Positions 56,001 to 64,000 of a DNA stretch of 64,000 nucleotides are shown here, piece after piece; the first letter of the stretch is position 1; each line of letters starts with the position of its first letter. Under the pieces are notes generated by a model. That model made no database searches and was not told the DNA's origin. It worked only from the letters and a program-made list of their open reading frames with translations. Source of the stretch: Phytopythium helicoides. Lineage: Eukaryota > Oomycota > Peronosporomycetes > Pythiales > Pythiaceae. The stretch covers positions 1 to 64,000 of the forward strand of contig JANFNE010000022.1 of assembly GCA_024867545.1 (NCBI GenBank), in the 5' to 3' direction. A program made the translations under genes and the position numbers.

Positions 56001-58928
56001 GGAAACAAAAGTGTTTTAAAGCTGAGTTGTGGTGAGGATACATAATACAGGATACTCGCTCGAGCGCAAGAAGAAAACCATCAAATATCATCTCGTAATG
56101 CGAACCAGGAGCTAGATTACTCATGAAAAGGAATGCAGCATCCCCAACACCAAGAAACCATGGCTGCGCACCGCACTCACGTAAAAGCTTGCTGAATTTG
56201 ACACTGTCAATCGCAAATGACGGCGGGTGAGAATGACACAAATGTTCGTATGTCTGGAGTAGAAGATGCTCATGAACATCCTCTGCATGGATGTACGATT
56301 CCCAATTGACATCCTTGCTCCAAAATGCACTTTCAATTTCACTCTCTACAAATCGCTTGCTGATTTTCACTCTAAATCGACTGAAATATTCATGCTCCCT
56401 AAACTCGATGATAGGGTGAACAACATAGCGATAGACGGCGCACAGCCATTGCGGTGGCCATTTTTCAGCCTTCAGCAGACTGGTACCAAGGTTATTGTCG
56501 CTAGCAATACGAGTAGTTGAGCGTGGTAGGATCTGCCACACGAACACACCTCGAAAGCTTGCAAGAGTCTCTATAGGGCAGCTCGCATCTCGCTCAAACT
56601 TTACTTCAATACTGCAACCATCAATGAGAGCTGGGGTATTGGATTGATCGGCCGAGTCGTGCTGAAATATTTCGTGAGTTGATTGGGCGTTAAGTTGAAT
56701 AGACCGCACACGAACAACGTGATACTCGTCATAAAGAGCAAGGCGAGATCCTGGCAATACCTTATTGAAAGAAAAGCTACCAAGTGAGAGCGTCGATGAC
56801 GACGTCACATCTGCTGTCGTGTACAGTGGCATTAAGAATTCGCGCCTCGGGTCAAATTTCTATATGCATCACGCCAAGTGAGTTTCAGTAAATATCTGTA
56901 TCTAGGGGAAATAATACAAAGTTGTATGCATTGACGTACAATGCGGGGTAACGGTGGCACGATGTCTTCAGGATGAGGAATTGCTTTTTGGAAATTCATC
57001 TGGATGTAGTCGTCAAACGATGGGCGTTTGCGTGGGAATTTCATTTTCTTCGGAGAAACATTGATTATAGTCCCTGATTTCTGTTGTAGCTGTTGTAGCT
57101 GAACAAACGACCCCCAGTTACGAAAAATTTCGGTCACAGACGGTGTTTTCAACTCAATAGTCGAGTCCTGACGCAAAATTGGTTCGTGAACTGCTACCAA
57201 CTCAACATATGGCGGCTTTGAATCGCTTAGGATTAAGTTCTGAGTGCCACAGTTACGCAGTTGACGTGCAACATCGCACTCAAGCTGAACTACAACAGTG
57301 GATGCCATATCCCGGTTTTGAGCTCCAGCAATAGATACTAATACAGCGAGAGGAAGAAGGGCTGCTACAGGTATATGCTCTTCTTGGCTAAGAGAAAGTG
57401 GAGATCCTCTATACAAAAAGCGAAACTTATCGAAGCCACTCCTGCTTTTCTGCTTGCTCGAGTTGAGATGTGACAATTCCAACGTGAGCTGATTTCGAAG
57501 AGCCGATATTGCTGTGTTTTGGTGTATCAAAGCTAGTCCTACAAAGTTGATGTTTTGCCGCGTCGTCCGTGCGTGGGTTGACTTCCCAGGGTCGAGCCAC
57601 ACGACCAATATGTGTAGTTGCAATACAATTGAGCTCTCTGTCTGTTTGAGTAATGGCATCGATAGTAAGCTTGGACGCGAGGTATGAGCCTCGAAGAGCC
57701 CGATACGAAATGCCAACTGGACCAACACACTTTCTAGCGCATATTTTGGGAGAGTTGAATGCAGTAAGCAGCATAGCTTCCACGTACTTACATCATTACC
57801 GTGATTGCATGGGTCCAGTTTCAACATGTGAAATAGAACCCATTGCTCTGGTTGGAATTGTGTTTGATTTGTACCATGTATTTGCCGAAGTATCAATCTT
57901 CTGTCGAGACACGTTAGAGACCAGGATATCTGCTGTTTGTCATGCTCCATCTGCATGCGAAGCAAAACAAAGCGTCCACCGATTTTGAGAGCCCTTCTAA
58001 ACGACTTTACCATCCCTGGTTTTCTTGGAATAACTGATGGGCATTTCAGTATCTTTCGTGTTCGTAAACGTTGATCTAGAGACCCCTGAGGTCGACGCCA
58101 GCCTAACCACGAACGAGATGGACTTGTAGCTTCTTTGCCACTCTCAGAGCGGGATTCAGAAACCAGAGAACACTCGATTTCACTACTACCATAGCGATAA
58201 TCTCGCTGAAGTTTACTGAGTGATGCAATCTGTATTTTAACCGGAGAAGCTGCGCCTTTGCGTTGTTGACACGAGAAGTAAAGACACTGACATATCCACG
58301 CCCCCAGCGCAGCCGTAATCGTGCTGACGCGAGCTAATCGCCCAAGATTCAAGACAAAGTCTGCTCCAGTACCAGCAGACCCTGAGCGAGCAGGCTCATC
58401 ATTTTCGTCAATATGGAAGTTTTGCTCTCCTGTTCCACTTCGATCTCGTCTCCAGTTTCTGTGTTTGACTTCTTCAAAATCGTGGCGGAAGTTATTAGCC
58501 TTTGGTAGTAATTTCGAGCGGTGCTCGATAAGAAACTGCAAAAGCTCCACACAAACAAACCGAATTTGTACGGGCGAGAGGCAGCGATCGCCTTTTTCCA
58601 AATCGTAAGCTCGAGAGCGCATTCGGCGCCAGAGTGTGAGTGGATCTGTCAGCAGCTCAAAGCGTAGGACAGCCCAAGGGCGCAGGTACAACATGTCTCC
58701 GCCTGTGTCTCCACGCTTCGGTGCAAGCGATAGCAGCATTACTGTAACAGCTGCAACAACGCGGTGTACCAACGGGTGTGGCTGCGTTGCGAAGCTTCCG
58801 AGCGCTCGCAGGTCCTCAACTTCCAGTATTTCTGCCTCCTCTCGAAGCGAAGCAACTTCAAAGGATGCATTGAGAAGTTTACGGAGGGGGATATACACCG
58901 GATTGGAGACATCAGATGCTCGATCCAT
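53025..58928 (-). CDS. IQ-motif and TPR-like protein, nine exons, function unknown
   Basis: 1,769 residues. Exons on the minus strand: 56940-58928, 55036-56859, 54430-54972, 54135-54299, 53860-54066, 53761-53799, 53474-53695, 53362-53415 and 53025-53291; introns 58-130 bp, all phase 0. Exon 1 (663 codons) has no recognised domain. Exon 2 holds tandem IQ-like, Arg-rich helices (AATRIQARWRQVKTRR, AATRIQSVFRMHCDHRG, then a long basic helix), and exon 3 another (CIVKVQARARQLLAKRAR). The C-terminal exons read as short TPR-like helical repeats: YKSALPFYENLIK, DPEILVCLAVLLIASC, AIVNYAVFLQCV and AELLYRRGLDCDPTNERIVENY. I joined the parts because every junction has a canonical donor and acceptor and keeps phase. 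Exon 1 may hide a further in-frame intron near 57706-57786 (donor GTAAGTACG). An axonemal or cytoskeletal scaffold is possible. Confidence 0.7.
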
Positions 58929-59180
58929 TGTCTTGAGTAGTCCCAGTTGGGATCGCGCCCTTTCCTGCTATAGCTGTCCAAATCATATGCACACTTCATC
59001 AATAAAGATACGAATGAATTTGTTATTAGCTGCTTTCGAGCACGCTCAGATGCGCTCTACTCCTGACGCTCTAGCTGTCCAATGCAGCTAGCGATGCATG
59101 CTGGGCAGCGAAGTATAATGAATTGAATGCAGTATATCCGCGGCGCTTTACCTTGAAGCGTTCCTGCGTCCCCCGATAGT

Positions 59181-61015
59181 TTATACGCTCTTGGAGACGA
59201 AGAGCTGGTCGCTGTCAACCGCGATTCCCACGAGAGAGTCTGCTGTGACGAGCATTTTATCACTGTTTGCGTAGAAGAACTCGGTCGAGTTCGAAGGCGT
59301 ATCACTGTCGGTCGATACAGCCACGACTGCGCCACTGGTAGTTCCGTAGTAGCGAACGCCGTTGGTAAGGCCCTTGACTTTAGCCTTTCCGCTCACGTCG
59401 ACTGTAGCCTTGCCCTTGCCGTTGTAGTCGCGCAGGATACCGACAGGGTCACCGAAAGCCTCAACGACGGAGAAGTATGACGCCTGCTCCAGGTCTCGGT
59501 GGGTGATGTAGCCCACCATAACGCCGTCACCACTCACAGGCACAAGGTCAGCAGTCACGCCGCCGATGTATACCGTATCGGATTGGGTGGTTGCAAGCGT
59601 GAAGTCGAGTGGGCTCACAGGCATCACTGGCGTGGCCTCACGGAACGTCAGAGTCGAGGGTGAAAAGCGCAGGATTTTCACGCTGTACTTTCCCGACTGG
59701 GACGGATTGAAGAAGCCTACAGCAAGACGATTGCCGTTGAGCACACGCATCGTCGGCTGCACCGAGAAGCCGTACGGGTCCTCGCCCCACTCAAAATCGC
59801 CACTAACGTCCGCGAAGACGAAGTTGCTGTGGAAGCTGAGCGATCCATCTGACTTGGAGTAGGTGACCGTGGCAACCGTGAGAGCGTTGTTGTTATTCAT
59901 GTCGTAGAAGATGATCACCATAGCGGTGTCTGAGATGAAAACCGAGTCGACAAAGTTCGATGGCACGAACTTGGTCTGACACACGGCATCTGAAAAATCT
60001 GAGATCGTGTTCGTGCTGGAGGAAAATGAGCTGCTGGTGACACAGAGACCTGTGGCAATGGTCGAGTTGGTTGTTGAGCGGTAAAACGGAATAATGAAGC
60101 TTGAAGTCGACGGCACACGGCGAGGCGCGCCAAAGTTCATGTAGCCGACAGTATTGGACACGCCAAATTCCTTGGCAGTAGTGTAGGTGATGGTGTTATC
60201 ATCGCTGTTGACAATACCGACAGCAGCTTTCTGCTTATAGTCCGACAAAAGATAGCTCTCGTAGTAGGCGACAACAAAAGTCGAGGCCGTAAGCGCACCA
60301 ATCGTGTTAGATCCAGACGTGGTTGTAAACTGTTCGATCTTGATAATAGAGTTGGGGTGATTCCATCAATCGTGATGGGGATTGCGTAGCCAGTAGACGA
60401 CCAAGGGCCTTGAAGAAGAGTAAGAGCGACAGCAAGCGTATCGGAGAGCGTGACAACATCAGTGATCCTGTAGCCAGAGAGAGTATTCGCGGTAGTCACC
60501 GCAGCTGACGTAACCCCCTTGGTCTCTGGGTCGAACGTCGCAGTCGTCACGACGCTCTCCATGACTTCCTTCGTCGCATTGAAGCGGACGTAGGCCATGA
60601 GGTTCGTCGTGTAGTAAGCTGCAGTTGTTCCCATCGAAGACAGCGACAGGTAGTTCATGTAGCCATAAGTTTCGGTATCTCCAGCCTCGAGTGTGACGTC
60701 CGAGTTCAAGTACGCAGTCGTTCCAGCGCCGTTGCGGAGAATAGAGCTGGCATTGAAGCTAACAACGTCACTCTTATAAGCGGTCGTTCCGGGATTCGCA
60801 GCAAAGCTGTTGAAAGTAAACCGAGTTGTTGGGCTGGAGCGGTCCACAAAGTGGAGCACATAGAGCGCCGTCACGTTGCCGATCACGAAGAGCACACAGA
60901 GTCCGATAAGTATGAGCTTTCCCATGCCAACGCCAGCTCCTGCAGCTTTTCCCGCACTCGCTGTCGATTGGATCTTGACCTCTGCCGGGTCGACGGTCTT
61001 TTGTGCCGCCGACAT
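59181..61015 (-). CDS. Type II membrane protein of an unrecognised family, frameshifted copy
   Basis: Paralogue of the gene at 61588-63402. Start chosen at ATG 61015 (MSAAQKTVDPAEV); an open frame upstream has low-complexity content. N-terminal cytosolic stretch, one membrane helix (about residues 33-55, LILIGLCVLFVIGNVTALYV) ending LHFVDR, then a large extracellular or lumenal part rich in Thr, Ser, Ala and Val with beta-strand periodicity. Shared motifs include GAGTTAYL, NRLAVGFFNPSQSGK, PVMPVSPLDF and DSLVGIAVDSD. The frame changes at the G4 run 60354-60357 (C4 in the coding strand): upstream the reading frame ends in an unlikely Arg/Leu-rich tail, while the next frame continues the family sequence (IIKIEQFTTTSGSNTIGAL). 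One more base there would give about 611 residues, against 604 in the paralogue. Sequencing error or recent mutation cannot be told apart here. Confidence 0.7.
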
Positions 61016-61587
61016 CTTGACTTCAGTTGAAGAAGGCTGACCTGGTTTGCTTGCTTTTGCTTGGTGTGCTCCTTGGTCAGATGCTGTGCTTGTGGTATGC
61101 CGGGCGAAATGCGGAATGAGCAGACTCGACGACAGCTTCCAATCCACTCAAAGCATCAAAGGCTCGATCTTTTTTGGCTCAAGATGAGCTTGCAGCCAAT
61201 CTTATCGAGATCAGCGGTTCAGGCAAAGCTTTTCCTGCCGACTCACAATTTTGCAGTTACCTCTATTTCGAAGGCAAGACGGCCAAGATGGCACCAGAAC
61301 AGACGCTTCTCGACTAGCGATGATATGCCAAGGACGAACACGTTCCTGCGGCTCCTGTGGTTGGTTGGCATTCTTAGATCGCTTGGATGCAACTCCCAGC
61401 CACTTTCGCATGATGAAACGACGGTGCACGAGATTGTACGAGCTTATAACAAAATGTTTAGGTAATTACCGATGGTGGAAGCCCAACTTTGTCGTGAGAG
61501 CTGCTCGAGCTCATGTAATGAGAGTCTTGCTGTTCTCCAAGCGCACGAGCATGTTGCCTCAGCACACGATACGCCATAGGATCCAAC
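61016..61587. other. Intergenic region between tandem paralogues
   Basis: 572 bp upstream of the first paralogue and downstream of the second. Several short open frames on both strands look like chance. No repeat found. Confidence 0.4.
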
Positions 61588-63402
61588 TTAGACCGTGACG
61601 ATGAGCGAGCTGTCGCTGACGGCAACGCCGACCAGCGCGTCCTTGGAGATGACAACCGTGTTGTCGTCCGCCAGGATGTACTGGTCCGCAGTCGTGGTCG
61701 TAGCCGCGTACAGAGTGCCCGAGGTCGAGGCGTAGTACGAGGTGCCCGCCGTGTAGTCGGAGCTGAGGTCGACAACGCCGGACATGGCAACCTTGAGGTC
61801 CGATCCGCTGGCGTCCGAGACGACACCGATGGGCTTGCCAAGGGACTCGACGAGAGCGATGCGCTGGTTCTGCGAGCCAGCCCACAGACCAGCGTACGAA
61901 ACCACGAAGCCAGAGGCGACCGCCAGCGTGTCGAGAACGATGGCACCGTAGGCGTTCGGGTCAGCCGACGACACCGAGAAGTCTTCGTTCGACACTGGAA
62001 GAACAGGCGAGACCTCCCGGATGGAGTAGTCCGAGCCGTACTGGAGGACCTTGACGCTAGGCTTGCCCGAGTTGGACGGGTTCAGGAAGCCGACGGCGAT
62101 GCGGTTGTTGGGCAGCACACGGATCGTCGGCGTGGGGTAGAAGCCGTAGGCCGAGCCAAAGTCGTAGGCGCCAGCTGCCTCCTCAATGACGTACGAGCCG
62201 CGGAACGTCGGCGTTCCCGTGACGCTCGAGTACTCGGCGATGAGCACAGTGAGCGCGAAGTTGTCGGCGCGGTTGAAGAAGATGAGCGCAATGGCGTTGT
62301 CCTCGAGGCGCTCCGAGTCGATGTAGTAGGCGGGCTCGACGGCCGTGTCGCATGACTCGTCGATCTGCGCGATGGCGCCGGCCGTGTAGTTGGCCGTGTA
62401 CAGGCAGAGGCCGACCGAGCCGGCGGTGGTCTGGTTGTTCTTGGTGGCCGTGGAATCGTCGACGAACCACGGGACCACGAACTCCTGGCCAGTGCTCGTG
62501 ATGGCCTTGGGCGTACCGAACGTCGTCAGGAGCACGGCGCCGTTGACGTCGCCGAACTCGACGCTCTTCGAGAGCGTGATCGAGCTGTCGTCCGCGACGC
62601 TGCCAACCACGAGGCGCTGGTAGTAGCCATCCGTCGTGTACGGCTCGTAGTAGGCAATGGCGAAGGCCGAGTCCGAGAGGCGCGTCATAAAGTTGGTGGC
62701 CGAGTTGTTGATGGCGAACGTGGTCTGGTCCTGGTTGAGCGCCACCTTGTCATCCGAGATGGCCGCCGGCGTGACGTAGACCGAGTAGGACATGCCGTCG
62801 GAGCTCGTGATAGACGAGAGCGCAATGGCGGTCGAGTCGGAGAGCGTGGTGAGGCCCTTGATGGTGGCGCCCGAGATGGTGTTGGCGCTCTCGGCGTCGG
62901 CGAGCGTGACGGTCTTGCCGCTGGCGTCGACCGTGAAGGTGGTGAGCACGCTCTTGATGTCGGGCGAGGTGCCGAGCTGGTAGGACACGAGGTTGGTGGC
63001 GTAGGCGTCCTCGCTCGTGCCGAGCTTGGCGAACTTGATGTAGGCCATGTACTGGTCCTCGGACGGCAGTGTGGCGGCCGCGAGGTATGCGGTGGTGCCG
63101 GCTCCGACGGTGAGCTTTCCGCTGGCGTCGAGGCTGACGGCCTGGCCCTTGCTGGCGTCAACGCTTGCACCGGAGCTCTCGCTCGCGAGCGTGGTGGCCG
63201 TGAACTTGGAGGTCACTGCATCGCTGCTGCTGCTGCCGCGGTCGGCGAAGTGCAGCACATACAGCACGATGACGTTGAGCAGCAGGAAGACGGCGATGAG
63301 CTTGGCGTGGTGGCGCGCCAGGAAGCTCTTCTGCGGCGGCTGCTCCTGCCCGGCGTAGTCGACGTCGCCGGGCGTCACGGGTTCGTTGTCCTTGCCGCCC
63401 AT
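61588..63402 (-). CDS. Type II membrane protein of an unrecognised family, intact copy
   Basis: 604 residues from ATG 63402 (MGGKDNEPVTPGD). The frame is open upstream to 63849, but that part is Arg/Pro-rich and reads like UTR. Cytosolic N-terminus with Pro/Gln-rich stretch, a membrane helix (about residues 33-52, AKLIAVFLLLNVIVLYVLHF) followed by ADRG, and a ~550-residue extracytoplasmic domain with repeated short beta-strand-like segments and potential N-glycosylation sites (NNQT, NYT, NNS). Few cysteines (one pair around LCLYTANYT...ESCDT). The same helix ending (YVLHF-V/A-DR) and the C-terminal NRIAVGFLNPSNSGK, VLPVSNEDF and ALVGVAVSD motifs occur in the neighbour, so this is a tandem duplication. 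I do not recognise the family; a secreted-path or surface beta-propeller is suggested by the strand periodicity. Confidence 0.8.
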   Translation of the reverse strand: MGGKDNEPVTPGDVDYAGQEQPPQKSFLARHHAKLIAVFLLLNVIVLYVLHFADRGSSSSDAVTSKFTATTLASESSGASVDASKGQAVSLDASGKLTVGAGTTAYLAAATLPSEDQYMAYIKFAKLGTSEDAYATNLVSYQLGTSPDIKSVLTTFTVDASGKTVTLADAESANTISGATIKGLTTLSDSTAIALSSITSSDGMSYSVYVTPAAISDDKVALNQDQTTFAINNSATNFMTRLSDSAFAIAYYEPYTTDGYYQRLVVGSVADDSSITLSKSVEFGDVNGAVLLTTFGTPKAITSTGQEFVVPWFVDDSTATKNNQTTAGSVGLCLYTANYTAGAIAQIDESCDTAVEPAYYIDSERLEDNAIALIFFNRADNFALTVLIAEYSSVTGTPTFRGSYVIEEAAGAYDFGSAYGFYPTPTIRVLPNNRIAVGFLNPSNSGKPSVKVLQYGSDYSIREVSPVLPVSNEDFSVSSADPNAYGAIVLDTLAVASGFVVSYAGLWAGSQNQRIALVESLGKPIGVVSDASGSDLKVAMSGVVDLSSDYTAGTSYYASTSGTLYAATTTTADQYILADDNTVVISKDALVGVAVSDSSLIVTV

Positions 63403-64000
63403 CGTGGGGCTGCGGGTCGTAGCTGGGGCTGAAGAGGCTTGCGGGGCGCCGCGCGACTTGGGAAGTGAGCGCCACGGACGGAAAACCCGCGCACAGAAGA
63501 GAAAGGCGGCGCCATGGAGCGTGGTGATGCCGACGCTGGCCAGCCACGCCTGAGGTATACTGAGGCCAAGTGAATGCGCGCGGACACCGGCGGAAACGCG
63601 GACTCCGCGGCCCGTTTGCGGCCGTCGAGAGAGTTCAGACGGTGGCCGGAGCCGCGGCTGGCCCGCTTCGAATTGGCCAATCGAAGCGCGAGAACGTCTG
63701 GGCACGCTCCTGCGGCTCGTTTGATTGGCGGGCAGGCGATCTACTTGAGTTGGAGTGGCTTTCGCGAAACGCGGTGCGGATGAACAAGTGTTGGGTGGAT
63801 GTTGAAGTGGGAGATGCACCAATGTTTCGAACATTTTCATCGGTCTCACCTGATCATGGCACGACGGTTGCCAATGACAACGATGGAAGTTCTCTATGCA
63901 CTTTTGATGACCGGGCGCTTCGATGATGGAATCGACCAGACAGACAAGTTCATCATGGAAGCATTGGTGGTGGTGGTGGTGCTACTGCTGCTGGTGTTGG
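63403..64000. promoter_or_regulatory. Upstream region of the membrane-protein gene with CCAAT palindrome
   Basis: About 600 bp with no supported gene. A near-perfect palindrome at 63664-63688 contains ATTGGCCAAT (both CCAAT orientations) flanked by CGCTTCG/CGAAGCG arms, and another ATTGG lies at 63725. This resembles the CCAAT cluster of the dynein/importin-alpha promoter. A (GGT)5 tract lies at 63966-63980, at the window edge, followed by GCT/GGT-rich DNA. Confidence 0.4.

Noticed and set aside
57706..57786. Extra intron in exon 1 of the IQ/TPR gene
   Set aside because: A strong GTAAGTACG donor exists and a 75-nt in-frame splice is possible, but the unspliced reading is also open and protein-like, so I left it as a note only.

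Overview
This window looks like nuclear DNA of an oomycete (a Pythium/Phytophthora-type stramenopile). The evidence is a compact eukaryotic gene layout (14 of 19 gene models with short GT-AG introns, mostly 60-85 bp, or none), motile-flagellum genes (an axonemal dynein heavy chain and a PIH1-domain dynein-assembly factor), a stand-alone anthranilate synthase component I and an inositol-phosphate synthase. The species assignment is inference from gene content and style. No rRNA, convincing tRNA, CRISPR array or viral gene was seen.

Layout, left to right. 0-5.5 kb: a MYND zinc-finger protein, a membrane-anchored RanBP2-finger/HECT ubiquitin ligase and an unidentified protein. 5.6-26.2 kb: VPS39/VAM6 (HOPS tethering), a 4,691-residue axonemal dynein heavy chain (DNAH10-like) whose last 13.8 kb is one exon, a divergent CCAAT-box promoter, importin-alpha with six exons, and a three-exon gene for V-ATPase subunit e. 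26.7-35.0 kb: two inverted arms of about 2.85 kb facing each other across a 2.6-kb loop that holds myo-inositol-1-phosphate synthase; the arms are nearly identical towards the loop and decay outward. 35.0-39.0 kb: a MITE-like hairpin element, then RAMP4/SERP1 and MANF convergent with each other (two ER-proteostasis genes), and an ARFGAP2/3-type Arf GAP. 39-45 kb: a 1,256-residue IQ-motif protein, an NDUFA3-like complex I subunit and a PIH1D2-like protein. 45-53 kb: a DENN/AFI1-type protein with a probable U12-type (AT-initiated) intron, TrpE, and a large unidentified nuclear-looking protein. 53-59 kb: a nine-exon gene for a 1,769-residue IQ-motif/TPR-like protein. 59-64 kb: two tandem paralogues of an unrecognised single-pass membrane protein family; the first carries a one-base frameshift in a G4 run.

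Themes. Membrane traffic and the secretory system recur (VPS39, V-ATPase e, RAMP4, MANF, ArfGAP, DENN protein), as do flagellar genes (dynein heavy chain, PIH1D2). Many neighbours are divergent pairs sharing short intergenic promoters (dynein/importin-alpha, ArfGAP/IQ protein, NDUFA3/PIH1D2, DENN/TrpE). Several small genes (V-ATPase e, RAMP4, MANF, the MYND first exon) only become visible after splicing short introns by eye; I checked reading phase across every junction reported.
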